Shown here: piece after piece, positions 56,271 to 64,000 of the stretch | Layout of the letters: the number at the start of each line of letters is the position of its first letter | Numbering within the stretch: the first letter of the stretch is position 1 | Assembly: GCA_023954255.1 (NCBI GenBank) | Contig: JAMLIH010000004.1 | Span: forward strand, 1 to 64,000 | Origin: Phyllobacteriaceae bacterium | GTDB taxonomy: Bacteria; Pseudomonadota; Alphaproteobacteria; Rhizobiales; Rhizobiaceae | DNA: 64,000 nucleotides | Direction of reading: 5' to 3' | Notes under the pieces: generated by a model | What the model was told of the DNA's origin: nothing | Databases searched by the model: none | What the model saw: the letters and a program-made list of their open reading frames with translations, nothing else | Program-made: the position numbers and the translations under genes

Positions 56271-56645
56271 CTAGCCGGCGGCCTTGCCCTTGCCGGCGAG
56301 CTTTTGTGCCAGTGCGCCCAGCTTGTCGGCAATCTCGGCAACCTTCTTCGCCGCTTCCTCCTCGCTGGCGCTGGCAGCCTGCTCGGCGCTGGAGGTCTTG
56401 TCCCGATAGGAGGCAAGCTCGCCTTCGAGCCTGGCGATCTTCTTTTCCATTTCGACGAGTTCGTCGGTAACCATGATACCGGCCATTACCGTCAGTCGCT
56501 GGTCGCCGATCTCGCCGAAAGAGCCCTTCAACTGGCCAACATAGGAATCGAGCTTCTCAGCCAGCGCGATGAGGTGCGGCTCCTGCCCCTCCTCACAGGC
56601 CATGCGGGAGTTCTTGCCGTTTATCAAAACGCTGACACTGGCCAT
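56271..56645 (-). CDS. zapA: cell division protein ZapA
   Basis: This 124-residue protein has the ZapA head (VSVLINGKNSRMACEEGQE, LDSYVGQLKGSFG, RLTVMAGIMVTDEL) and a C-terminal coiled coil. ZapA bundles FtsZ filaments at midcell. It stands eight bases after the DUF4164 gene, in the order known for alphaproteobacteria. Confidence 0.93.
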   Translation of the reverse strand: MASVSVLINGKNSRMACEEGQEPHLIALAEKLDSYVGQLKGSFGEIGDQRLTVMAGIMVTDELVEMEKKIARLEGELASYRDKTSSAEQAASASEEEAAKKVAEIADKLGALAQKLAGKGKAAG

Positions 56646-56653
56646 GAAACACC

Positions 56654-56938
56654 CTACTCCTGACTGTTGCCGCTGCGCTCCAGCACGCTGCGGATCGATT
56701 CCATGGCATCGACCAACCGGCGCGAGACTTCCCGGTTGGCGCTTTCAAGCTGCTGGGCCCGTGCTTCGGCGTTGTCGAGGGATTCAGCCAGCCGCGCCCG
56801 GTCGGCTCCCATGCGCTGAACTTCGGCTTCTGCACCCGTCAGGGCGGCCTCGCGGTCCAGGCGTGCGTCAACGGCCTCCTCGAGCGCGGAAACGGCGCTT
56901 GCCAGTTTGTCCAGCGATGGCATGAGTTTGCCGCTCAT
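56654..56938 (-). CDS. DUF4164 coiled-coil protein
   Basis: This 94-residue protein is almost wholly helical (LDKLASAVSALEEAVDARLD and following heptads), typical of DUF4164, a family encoded next to zapA in rhizobia. A role as a ZapB-like partner of ZapA is an attractive guess from size, coiled coil and gene order. ATG 56938 was chosen; a TTG one codon earlier is also in frame. Confidence 0.82.
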   Translation of the reverse strand: MSGKLMPSLDKLASAVSALEEAVDARLDREAALTGAEAEVQRMGADRARLAESLDNAEARAQQLESANREVSRRLVDAMESIRSVLERSGNSQE

Positions 56939-57337
56939 CAATCCCCGTAACTATAGACCAGTGCCGGCGCCACCTTCCCGCATTCCTGCCCCCGCCGCGG
57001 CGCCATCAGCCTATCCGCAATACCAGAACCCAACGAATCGCCACAATGACAATCGGTTACCGCTGAAACATTAGACGCCGGACAAAGAAAACGTCAATCA
57101 GCGAAGCAAGCTTCCCCGAAAAACGGTATGCCGCCTGTGGATCGTTGCGATCTGCCCCAGCAGTGGAAACGGGGCCTCACCGGGCCATGCGAGCAGTGGT
57201 GATGAGATTGACTCCGCCAAGCCACCTGTTAAGAGTCCGCGCGAATTTCAGGGCAGCCTGCCTGCACGCACTGCAAAGGGCAGTCAAACTCATCCCAAAA
57301 ATGATCCGATGATCTTTCTCCAGCAACACGGTCAGCG
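56939..57337. other. divergent intergenic region between DUF4164-zapA and tkt
   Basis: These 399 bases must hold promoters for tkt and for the DUF4164-zapA pair. I see no gene with family likeness; the minus frame 57177-57380 overlaps the tkt start and has no good features. No clear operator was identified. Confidence 0.5.
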
Positions 57338-59326
57338 ATGAAAAACAACAAGGCGAAACTGCCAGAAATGGCGAACGCAATCCGCTTTCTTTCCATGGAC
57401 GCGGTACAAAAGGCCAATTCCGGCCACCCGGGCCTTCCCATGGGGGCAGCCGATATCGCCACCGTGCTGTTTACCGAGCACATGAAGTTCGACCCCAAGG
57501 AGCCCGGCTGGGCCGACCGCGACCGTTTCGTCCTGTCGGCAGGCCATGGCTCGATGCTGCTTTACTCCGCCCTCTATCTGCTCGGCTATGAGGACATCGA
57601 CATCAAGGAAATCAAGAATTTCCGCCAGCTTGGCTCGAAAACAGCCGGCCACCCCGAATACGGCCACGCCGCCGGCATCGAGACCACTACCGGGCCCCTC
57701 GGCCAGGGCATCGCCAATGCCGTCGGCATGGCAATCGCCGAGCGCAAGCTTGCCGACGAGTTCGGCAGCGACCTGGTCGATCACTATACCTATTGCCTCG
57801 TCGGCGACGGCTGCCTGATGGAAGGCATTTCCCAGGAGGCGATTTCGCTTGCCGGCCATCTCAAGCTCAACAAGCTGGTCGTGCTGTGGGACGACAACAA
57901 CGTCACCATCGACGGCAAGGTTTCGCTGTCCGACTCGACCGACCAGATCGCCCGCTTCAAGGCATCCGGCTGGAACGTGCTGCGCGTCGATGGCCACAAG
58001 CATGCCGAGATTTCCGAAGCCATCGAGAAGGCCAAGGCTTCGGCGAAGCCGACCATGATCGCCTGCAAGACGGTGATCGGTTACGGTTCGCCCAACAAGG
58101 CCGGCACTTCCGGCGTTCACGGCGCGCCACTCGGCGATGACGAGATTGCCGCAACCCGCGAGGCGCTGGGCTGGAAATGCGGCCCCTTCAAGGTCGACAC
58201 CGAAATCCTCGACCTGTGGCGTATCGCCGGCCTGCACTCCGGCCAGAAGCGCAAGGAATGGGACAAGAAACTTGCTTCCCTCGATCCCGAGGTGAAAGGC
58301 CAGTTCGAGCGACGCATGCGCGGTGAACTGCCCGGCCAGTTCGCCGATGCGATGGCCGAACTGAAGCAGCAGCTTGCCGATGACAAACCCACCATGGCGA
58401 CCCGCAAGTCCTCCGAGGCCGTGCTGAAGACCATCAACAAGGTGGTGCCGGAAACCATTGGCGGCTCGGCCGACCTGACCGGCTCCAACAACACCATGAC
58501 CGAGGACACTCCGCCGATCACCCCGGATGATTTCTCCGGCCGCTTCATCCATTACGGCATCCGCGAACACGGCATGGCCGCAGCGATGAACGGCATGGCA
58601 CTGCATGGCGGCCTCATCCCCTATTCCGGCACTTTCCTCGCCTTTGCCGATTACTGCCGTCCGGCAATCCGCCTCGCCTCCCTGATGGGCATTCGCGTCA
58701 TTCACGTGATGACGCACGATTCGATCGGCCTCGGCGAAGACGGCCCGACCCACCAGCCGGTCGAGCAGATCGCCTCGCTGCGCGCCATTCCCAACCTCTA
58801 CGTGATGCGCCCATGCGACACGATGGAAACGGCCGAATGCTGGCAGGTGGCTTTGGAAGCCGAAAAGACTCCATCCGTGCTGGCGCTGACCCGTCAGAAT
58901 TTGCCTGCGCTGCGCACCGAATTTTCCAGGGACAACCTCTGCGCCAAGGGTGCCTACACGCTCTCCCCCTGCGAAGGCGAAGAGCAGGTGACCCTGTTTG
59001 CTTCCGGCTCCGAGGTCGAAATCGCCATGGACGCAAAGAAACTGCTTGAAGCCGAAGGCATCGGCACGCGTGTCGTCTCCGTTCCCTGCTTCGAACTGTT
59101 CGACGCCCAGAGCGCCGAATACCGCCGGGACGTCCTGGGCGAAGCCCCCGTGCGCATTGCTGTGGAAGCTGCAATTTCCCAGGGCTGGGAAAAGTTCATC
59201 GGAACCGATGGCGGGTTTGTCGGCATGTCCACCTTCGGCGCTTCCGCACCCTACAAGGAGCTTTACGAGCATTTCGGCATTACGCCTGAAGCCGTTGCCA
59301 AGGCGGCGAAAAAGCGCCTGAAGTAA
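57338..59326 (+). CDS. tkt: transketolase
   Basis: This 662-residue enzyme has the thiamine-diphosphate motif ([18 protein letters not shown] to the NN pair in [10 protein letters not shown]), active-site His in SGHPGLPMG and [12 protein letters not shown], and the second-domain signature [19 protein letters not shown]. It moves two-carbon units between sugar phosphates in the pentose phosphate and Calvin-type pathways. gap and pgk follow, a common alphaproteobacterial order. It needs TPP, whose precursor uptake is encoded at 14698-16440. Confidence 0.98.
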   Translation: MKNNKAKLPEMANAIRFLSMDAVQKANSGHPGLPMGAADIATVLFTEHMKFDPKEPGWADRDRFVLSAGHGSMLLYSALYLLGYEDIDIKEIKNFRQLGSKTAGHPEYGHAAGIETTTGPLGQGIANAVGMAIAERKLADEFGSDLVDHYTYCLVGDGCLMEGISQEAISLAGHLKLNKLVVLWDDNNVTIDGKVSLSDSTDQIARFKASGWNVLRVDGHKHAEISEAIEKAKASAKPTMIACKTVIGYGSPNKAGTSGVHGAPLGDDEIAATREALGWKCGPFKVDTEILDLWRIAGLHSGQKRKEWDKKLASLDPEVKGQFERRMRGELPGQFADAMAELKQQLADDKPTMATRKSSEAVLKTINKVVPETIGGSADLTGSNNTMTEDTPPITPDDFSGRFIHYGIREHGMAAAMNGMALHGGLIPYSGTFLAFADYCRPAIRLASLMGIRVIHVMTHDSIGLGEDGPTHQPVEQIASLRAIPNLYVMRPCDTMETAECWQVALEAEKTPSVLALTRQNLPALRTEFSRDNLCAKGAYTLSPCEGEEQVTLFASGSEVEIAMDAKKLLEAEGIGTRVVSVPCFELFDAQSAEYRRDVLGEAPVRIAVEAAISQGWEKFIGTDGGFVGMSTFGASAPYKELYEHFGITPEAVAKAAKKRLK

Positions 59327-59372
59327 GCAGGCGCAGCCGATTTCCTCCGCAGCATCCCCAAAGGGCAACAGA

Positions 59373-60101
59373 ATGAAACAATCGATACTGTCACCCTTTT
59401 TCCTCCGCGCCGTCGGCATGATCTCGACGCTGATGACAGTGCTGATGCTGTTACTTGCGGGTTGCCAGAGCACCCCGGAGGCTGTCGGCCCGAGCTATCT
59501 GAACCAGTTCCAGGTCAGTGAAATCGTCGTCGATTATTCTCAAGTCGAAGAACCGCTTCGCGTTGCCGATCTGGAAGCCCGGATCAAGCGCAATGTGGGC
59601 GGAGATACGCCGCTCGAAAATCTCGGCACGCAAATGGGCCTGGCAAACCGCGGCGAGGTTCGCCAGCAACTGGAAGCCGGCATCACCGCCAACATCGTGC
59701 CGCATATGCGGGATGCGCTTGCACCGATCTTCACAGGCACGAGACCGCTTAGAGCAGTGGTGATGGTGAATTCCGTCTTCATCAGAAGCCGAGCCAGCCT
59801 TCAGCAGTTGACTGGCGCAAAGGTTACGGTCAACGGCGAACGGCGACCGGACAATCCCCAGGTGATCGCCACGATCGTTCTCTACGATCAGGAAACGGGA
59901 TACCCGTTCACCCAGGTAGGCCCGATCCGCAAGATCGATGACGGCACGATCATCATTGCCGGCGGAGGACCCAAGGCGCCCAGCTACGGCCCCTCGGAGC
60001 GCCTCAACAAGCTGGCTTTCGAGGTAGCCCAAGCGTCCGCCCAGGCAATCCGGGAAGATGCCGCCAGCGGGAATACCGTCGTCAATACCGACCAGTTTTG
60101 A
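59373..60101 (+). CDS. lipoprotein of unknown function between tkt and gap
   Basis: This 242-residue protein has a lipoprotein signal (MTVLMLLLAGC, lipid Cys at residue 31). The mature part has no domain I know; residues 40-75 (QFQVSEIVVDYSQVEEPLRV) and 150-180 look like mixed alpha/beta. An in-frame Met at residue 16 would give a shorter signal; I kept 59373, which has AAAGGG ahead. It lies 46 bases after tkt and could be cotranscribed. Confidence 0.8.
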   Translation: MKQSILSPFFLRAVGMISTLMTVLMLLLAGCQSTPEAVGPSYLNQFQVSEIVVDYSQVEEPLRVADLEARIKRNVGGDTPLENLGTQMGLANRGEVRQQLEAGITANIVPHMRDALAPIFTGTRPLRAVVMVNSVFIRSRASLQQLTGAKVTVNGERRPDNPQVIATIVLYDQETGYPFTQVGPIRKIDDGTIIIAGGGPKAPSYGPSERLNKLAFEVAQASAQAIREDAASGNTVVNTDQF

Positions 60102-60350
60102 GTAGGGCCGACTGCCGGCCGCAGACAAGTCCAACCGTTCGCAGCGATGTTTGTGGATGAAGCTGCGACTTTTTGGCCTGCATGGCGCCGGCCCTGCGGC
60201 TGCAGTGAAATTTCCCGCCGATAAAATCGTTTCAGGTACACACCACCGGCTGGCATTACGCCGGACAAAGGACTATGAACGGCGCGAATTTCGGTTTCCG
60301 TGCGCTCAATGCACGGTTTTCTCAATCGCCGCTTTCCAACCGGAGGGAAC

Positions 60351-61364
60351 ATGTCGAAGAAAGTTCGTATAGCCATCAACGGATTTGGCCGCATCGGCCG
60401 CAACGTCGCCCGCGCGATTTATGAATCGGGTCGTGATGATGTGGACATCGTCGCCGTCAACGACCTTGGCCCGGTCGAAACCAACGCGCATCTGATGCGC
60501 TACGACTCCGTGCATGGCAAGTTCCCCGGCGAAGTGACCGTATCCGGCGACCGCATCCATATCGGCCGCGAGAGTTTCAAGGTACTGGCAGAGCGCGATC
60601 CCAAGAACCTTCCCTGGAAGGAAATGGACATCGACATCGCCATGGAATGCACCGGTATCTTCACCGCCAAGGAAAAGGCCTCCATGCATCTGGAAGCCGG
60701 CGCCAAGCGCGTGCTCGTCTCCGCCCCGGCGACCGGCGCCGACAAGACCATCGTTTACGGCGTCAACCACAACACGCTGACCAAGGACGATCTCGTCGTC
60801 TCCAACGCATCCTGCACCACCAACTGCCTGTCGCCGGTAGCCTTCGTGCTGCACAACAAGATCGGCATCGAAAAGGGCATGATGACGACGATCCACTCCT
60901 ATACCGGAGACCAGCCGACGCTCGACACCATGCACAAGGATCTCTACCGCGCCCGCGCGGCCGCGATGAGCATGATCCCGACCTCGACGGGTGCCGCCAA
61001 GGCTGTCGGCCTCGTCCTGCCGGAGTTGAACGGCAAGCTCGACGGCATGTCGGTGCGTGTGCCGACGCCGAACGTCTCGGTCGTCGACCTGAAGTTCATC
61101 GCCAAGAAGAATACCAGCGCCGAAGAGATCAACGCCGCGATCAAGGAAGCCGCCGACGGCCCGCTCAAGGGCATTCTCGGCTACACCAACGATCCCAACG
61201 TCTCGATCGACTTCAACCACGATCCTCATTCCTCGATCTTCCACATGGATCAGACCAAGGTGATGGACGGCAATCTGTGTTCGATCCTGACCTGGTACGA
61301 CAATGAATGGGGCTTCTCCAACCGCATGAGCGACACTGCCGTCGCCATGGGCAAGCTCATCTGA
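60351..61364 (+). CDS. gap: glyceraldehyde-3-phosphate dehydrogenase, type I
   Basis: This 337-residue enzyme has the NAD-binding INGFGRIGRNVARAIYE, the active-site Cys in SNASCTTNCLSP, and WYDNEWGFSNRM at the end. The stretch IVAVNDLGPVETNAHLMRYD resembles the forms that use NAD or NADP. It serves glycolysis, gluconeogenesis and Calvin-type cycles. ATG 60351 has GGAGGG ahead; the frame opens at 60300. Confidence 0.98.
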   Translation: MSKKVRIAINGFGRIGRNVARAIYESGRDDVDIVAVNDLGPVETNAHLMRYDSVHGKFPGEVTVSGDRIHIGRESFKVLAERDPKNLPWKEMDIDIAMECTGIFTAKEKASMHLEAGAKRVLVSAPATGADKTIVYGVNHNTLTKDDLVVSNASCTTNCLSPVAFVLHNKIGIEKGMMTTIHSYTGDQPTLDTMHKDLYRARAAAMSMIPTSTGAAKAVGLVLPELNGKLDGMSVRVPTPNVSVVDLKFIAKKNTSAEEINAAIKEAADGPLKGILGYTNDPNVSIDFNHDPHSSIFHMDQTKVMDGNLCSILTWYDNEWGFSNRMSDTAVAMGKLI

Positions 61365-61388
61365 GGCTGACGGATGGAGGCAGGCAAC

Positions 61389-61589
61389 ATGCAAACCTCC
61401 ATCCTCATCTTTCTCGGTGTGGCGCTGGCCATTCTGGCGCTCGCCATCATCCTTCCCCGCGCCTTTGCGAAATCGATCGAGCGTGACAGGCGTCACGACG
61501 ATCTTAACGCCGCTCCGCATGACGGTCGCGGCACTGCCACCTGGATCGGCATCAACAAGGCGGCCGGCGAGAACCATCCCGACCTGTAG
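61389..61589 (+). CDS. small single-helix membrane protein between gap and pgk
   Basis: A 66-residue protein with one N-terminal membrane helix (ILIFLGVALAILALAIILP) and a charged C-terminal tail. ATG 61389 has GGAGG at a good distance; the ATG at 61374 does not. It is 24 bases after gap and nine before pgk, so it is in the operon. No family known to me. Confidence 0.7.
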   Translation: MQTSILIFLGVALAILALAIILPRAFAKSIERDRRHDDLNAAPHDGRGTATWIGINKAAGENHPDL

Positions 61590-61598
61590 GAACATCCC

Positions 61599-62792
61599 AT
61601 GAGCCACTTCAAAACCCTCGATGATGTCGATGTGAAGGGAAAACGCGTTCTGGTGCGTGTCGATCTCAATGTTCCCATGGATGATGGCAAGGTGACAGAC
61701 AAGACCCGTATCGAGCGCATCAAACCGACGATCACGGAGATCGCCGGCAAGGGCGGAAAGGTCATACTGCTCGCCCATTTCGGCCGTCCGAAAGGCGAGA
61801 TAAAACCCGAGATGTCGCTGGCGCCGGTTGTTCACACCCTGTCGCAGGTCATCGGCCGCCCGATTGCTTTCTCGACCGACTGCACCGGCCCCATGGCCGA
61901 AGCCGCCGTCTCCCAGATGGAAGATGGCGATATCGTGCTGTTCGAGAACACGCGCTTTCACAAGGGCGAGGAAAAGAACGATCCCGATTTCGTCGCTGCC
62001 CTTGCCGCCAATGGCGACATCTTCGTTTCCGACGCGTTTTCCGCTGCCCACCGCGCGCACGCTTCCACCGAGGGCCTTGCCCGTCACATGCCTGCTGTTG
62101 CAGGCCGCACCATGCAGGCTGAACTGGAAGCCCTCAATCAGGCATTGGGCAAGCCGAAGCACCCGGTGGTCGCCGTTGTCGGTGGTGCCAAGGTTTCCAC
62201 CAAGCTCGACCTGCTGAAGAACCTTGTCGCAAAAGTCGACATGCTGGTGATCGGCGGCGGCATGGCCAACACCTTCCTCTCAGCCCAGGGCCATGACGTG
62301 CAGAAATCGCTCTGCGAGCACGACCTTGCCGGGACGGCTCGCGAAATCATTGCAGAAGCCGAAAAGCAGAACTGCCGCATCCTGCTGCCGGTCGACGGTG
62401 TCGTGGCAAGCGAGTTCAAGGCCCATGCGGAAAATCATGTCGCCAGAGTGGACGCCGTTCCCCAAGGCACGATGATCCTCGACGCCGGGCCGCATTCGGT
62501 GACCGAAATCGAGAAGGCCTTCGAGGAAGCTGCAACGCTGGTCTGGAACGGTCCGCTCGGCGCCTTCGAGATCGAACCCTTCGACACGGCGACCGTTGCC
62601 GCAGCCAAAAAGGCGGCAGAACTGACCAGGGCCGGCAAGCTCGTATCGGTCGCCGGCGGCGGCGATACGGTTGCAGCTCTCAACCACGCTGGCGTAGCGG
62701 ATGATTTCACCTATGTCTCGACCGCCGGCGGCGCCTTCCTCGAATGGATGGAAGGCAAGGAACTGCCCGGCGTGAAAGTGCTCGAGAACTGA
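61599..62792 (+). CDS. pgk: phosphoglycerate kinase
   Basis: This 397-residue enzyme has the 3-phosphoglycerate site [16 protein letters not shown] and [12 protein letters not shown], and nucleotide-binding [13 protein letters not shown] and [11 protein letters not shown]. It makes or uses ATP with 1,3-bisphosphoglycerate. It ends the tkt-gap-pgk cluster; fba, often next, is replaced here by a convergent DUF2937 gene four bases away. Confidence 0.98.
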   Translation: MSHFKTLDDVDVKGKRVLVRVDLNVPMDDGKVTDKTRIERIKPTITEIAGKGGKVILLAHFGRPKGEIKPEMSLAPVVHTLSQVIGRPIAFSTDCTGPMAEAAVSQMEDGDIVLFENTRFHKGEEKNDPDFVAALAANGDIFVSDAFSAAHRAHASTEGLARHMPAVAGRTMQAELEALNQALGKPKHPVVAVVGGAKVSTKLDLLKNLVAKVDMLVIGGGMANTFLSAQGHDVQKSLCEHDLAGTAREIIAEAEKQNCRILLPVDGVVASEFKAHAENHVARVDAVPQGTMILDAGPHSVTEIEKAFEEAATLVWNGPLGAFEIEPFDTATVAAAKKAAELTRAGKLVSVAGGGDTVAALNHAGVADDFTYVSTAGGAFLEWMEGKELPGVKVLEN

Positions 62793-62796
62793 AGCG

Positions 62797-63462
62797 CTAC
62801 TTTCTTTCAGGCATTTCTCCGACCGGCCTTTCGAGAAGGCTTGTTGGCAGATCGGGGCTGACCGCCATTTCCCGGGGCACGGTGTCGCTGTTCTCCGCCC
62901 CACCAGCTTCCATCAGGTTTGGCGGATCTTCAATCACGATGTCGTTCTTCTTGCGGCCTGTCAGACCACGCCACAGCCAGCCAAGAAATCCGAACACCAG
63001 CCCGACGAGAATCCAGCCGGTCGCAGCACCGCCGGCGGCATAAATGCCGCCTTCGGCGGTAAGCGGAACGGCTGGTTTGAAATCTTCCCAGGTACCCTCC
63101 ACGAGGGCAGGGTCGGCATATCGGGCGACATGGAACGGCTTCATCAGCGGGTTGGCTGATTCCAGCGCTTCCCGCTGTTGCGTCAAACGGGCGTGGCGGA
63201 CGAGCGTTTTGTCGATGGACGCGCCGCGATCGCGCAGGAAATGGTCCTGTGATCGGCTATAGCGGGTCAGCGCCTCCTCCCGCGTCATCTGGCTTGCCGC
63301 AGCATCCTTGTCGAAATCGGCCACCACGGCATCGAGTTCCTGCAAGGCACCGCCGATGCGCTGGCGGTATTGCTGGGCAAATTCCGGCGCCTGCGAGACA
63401 ACCGCGCCGCCGGCCAGTGCACCGGCAAGTGTCAGTACTCTGGCTGTTGATCGAACAAGCAT
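62797..63462 (-). CDS. DUF2937 family membrane protein
   Basis: This 221-residue protein has an N-terminal hydrophobic segment (LTLAGALAGGAVVSQAPEF), a helical periplasmic part with the pattern FAQQYRQRIGGALQELDAVV, and a second membrane helix (about 148-170, GWILVGLVFGFLGWLW). This is the DUF2937 pattern; function unknown. Stop faces the pgk stop. Confidence 0.85.
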   Translation of the reverse strand: MLVRSTARVLTLAGALAGGAVVSQAPEFAQQYRQRIGGALQELDAVVADFDKDAAASQMTREEALTRYSRSQDHFLRDRGASIDKTLVRHARLTQQREALESANPLMKPFHVARYADPALVEGTWEDFKPAVPLTAEGGIYAAGGAATGWILVGLVFGFLGWLWRGLTGRKKNDIVIEDPPNLMEAGGAENSDTVPREMAVSPDLPTSLLERPVGEMPERK

Positions 63463-63580
63463 TGGCGTAACGGTTTCAGTTGCAGCGGGAGCCGTTTGTT
63501 ACCACAAAGCGGTAGGATCGGCATCCTGCCAGGCGCCTGATCCGAAGTTGCCCTTTTTCCACCACCGCAGGCAAGAATGC

Positions 63581-64000
63581 CTAGCCCGGCACCACCATCA
63601 GTCCGTCAAGTGCCCTAATGCCCGCGCGTGCACGCCAGCGCACACCACCCGGATCGGCCAGGGCAAGGTCGGGCCAGCGGGTAAACAGAACGCGCAGTGC
63701 GCAGGCAACCTCCAGCCGCGCCAGTTGGTGGCCGAGGCAGAAGTGTATGCCGGCGCCAAAGGAAACATGCCGGTTGGGACGGCGCCCCAGATCCAGTTTT
63801 TCCGGTGCATCGATCGCGGCAGGATCATAATTGGCGCCGACGATCATCGGCATTACCACATCGCCTTTTGCCAGCCTGATACCAAGCAACTCGATATCCC
63901 GGCGCACATTGCGCGGCTTGGTGAACTGCACGGCAGAAACCACGCGCAGCAGTTCTTCCACCGCCAGCGCCATACGGCTTTCCTCCGCCATCAGCCACTC
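63581..64000 (-). CDS. cytochrome P450, 3' part
   Basis: The visible 139 residues are the C-terminal third of a bacterial class I P450: ExxR-type EELLRV, the RNVRRDIELLGIRLAKGD strand pair, the Arg in PEKLDLGRRPNRHVSFG, and the haem-ligand loop FGAGIHFCLGHQLARLE with axial Cys. The gene continues past the right edge; the ATG at 63991 is internal. Substrate unknown. Confidence 0.92.
   Translation of the reverse strand, partial: EWLMAEESRMALAVEELLRVVSAVQFTKPRNVRRDIELLGIRLAKGDVVMPMIVGANYDPAAIDAPEKLDLGRRPNRHVSFGAGIHFCLGHQLARLEVACALRVLFTRWPDLALADPGGVRWRARAGIRALDGLMVVPG

Noticed and set aside
57177..57380. 67-codon minus-strand frame ahead of tkt
   Set aside because: Overlaps the tkt start on the other strand, lacks a ribosome site and shows no conserved pattern.
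57332..59473. 713-codon minus-strand frame opposite tkt
   Set aside because: Antisense shadow of transketolase, composed of low-information Gly/His/Val stretches with no family likeness.
60151..60372. 73-codon frame between the lipoprotein gene and gap
   Set aside because: Overlaps the gap start out of frame and has no features of a real protein.
60306..62162. 618-codon minus-strand frame opposite gap and pgk
   Set aside because: Antisense to two conserved enzymes and a small membrane protein gene; no features of its own.

Overview
The window reads as a chromosomal segment of an alphaproteobacterium, most likely of the order Hyphomicrobiales (Rhizobiales). The evidence is the CtrA/ChpT/SciP cell-cycle genes, a BA14K-type exported protein, a 6S RNA of alphaproteobacterial type, GANTC methylation sites in front of ctrA, and the order ruvCAB-ybgC-tolQRAB-pal-cpoB-tilS-ftsH-glmM. 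Base composition is GC-rich (about 60% by eye) and even. I see no insertion sequence, prophage, CRISPR array, rRNA or intact tRNA gene. It is mainly core genome with a few inserted accessory genes. Species cannot be fixed from the sequence alone.

Regions. 1-900: the 3' end of an acyl-CoA dehydratase gene, then sciP. 900-3400 (minus): PqiA-like gene, lrgB, lrgA and a DUF2189 membrane protein. 3500-6640: fliJ, ctrA, a single-domain response regulator and chpT, the output side of the CckA-ChpT-CtrA phosphorelay. 6900-13300: DUF1134 protein, a membrane-anchored coiled-coil protein behind a perfect CtrA box, a small membrane protein, an RluD-type pseudouridine synthase and a 922-residue DUF2339 membrane protein. 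13680-16700: rpoH, then a TPP-riboswitch-controlled thiX-thiY operon with no ATPase gene beside it. 16780-24370: a membrane protein with a helix-hairpin-helix, purA, a DMT permease, and serC-serA behind a structured leader. 24500-26350: two related outer-membrane proteins with a TTAA-rich, CtrA-like upstream region.

26460-46640 is the long minus-strand core block glmM, ftsH, tilS, cpoB, pal, tolB, tolA, tolR, tolQ, ybgC, ruvB, ruvA, ruvC. It joins cell-envelope integrity (Tol-Pal, FtsH, GlmM) to Holliday-junction processing. The block is interrupted by extra genes: an exported Cys-rich protein and a PaaI thioesterase near pal; a lysE/DUF1992/membrane-protein group and a sulfatase between tolQ and ybgC; a GNAT enzyme between ybgC and ruvB; and a DUF3445 haem-type oxygenase between ruvA and ruvC.

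46800-50730: a YciI/DGPF protein, a MAPEG protein and an ECF42-like sigma factor, then two permeases. 50730-57000: yebC-type regulator, GFA protein, exported hydrolase, an exported protein with a VHL-beta-like domain, a TIGR00282 phosphoesterase, 5-formyl-THF cyclo-ligase with 6S RNA directly upstream, BA14K protein, zapA and a DUF4164 protein. 57340-62790: tkt, a lipoprotein, gap, a small membrane protein and pgk (central carbon metabolism). The right edge has a DUF2937 protein and the 3' part of a cytochrome P450 gene.

The best leads are three perfect TTAA-N7-TTAA CtrA-type boxes, all in intergenic DNA (before the coiled-coil gene, an OMP gene and tolQ/lysE), the VHL-beta-like bacterial exported protein, and the sulfatase translationally coupled to ybgC. 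I found no clearly new multi-gene system.
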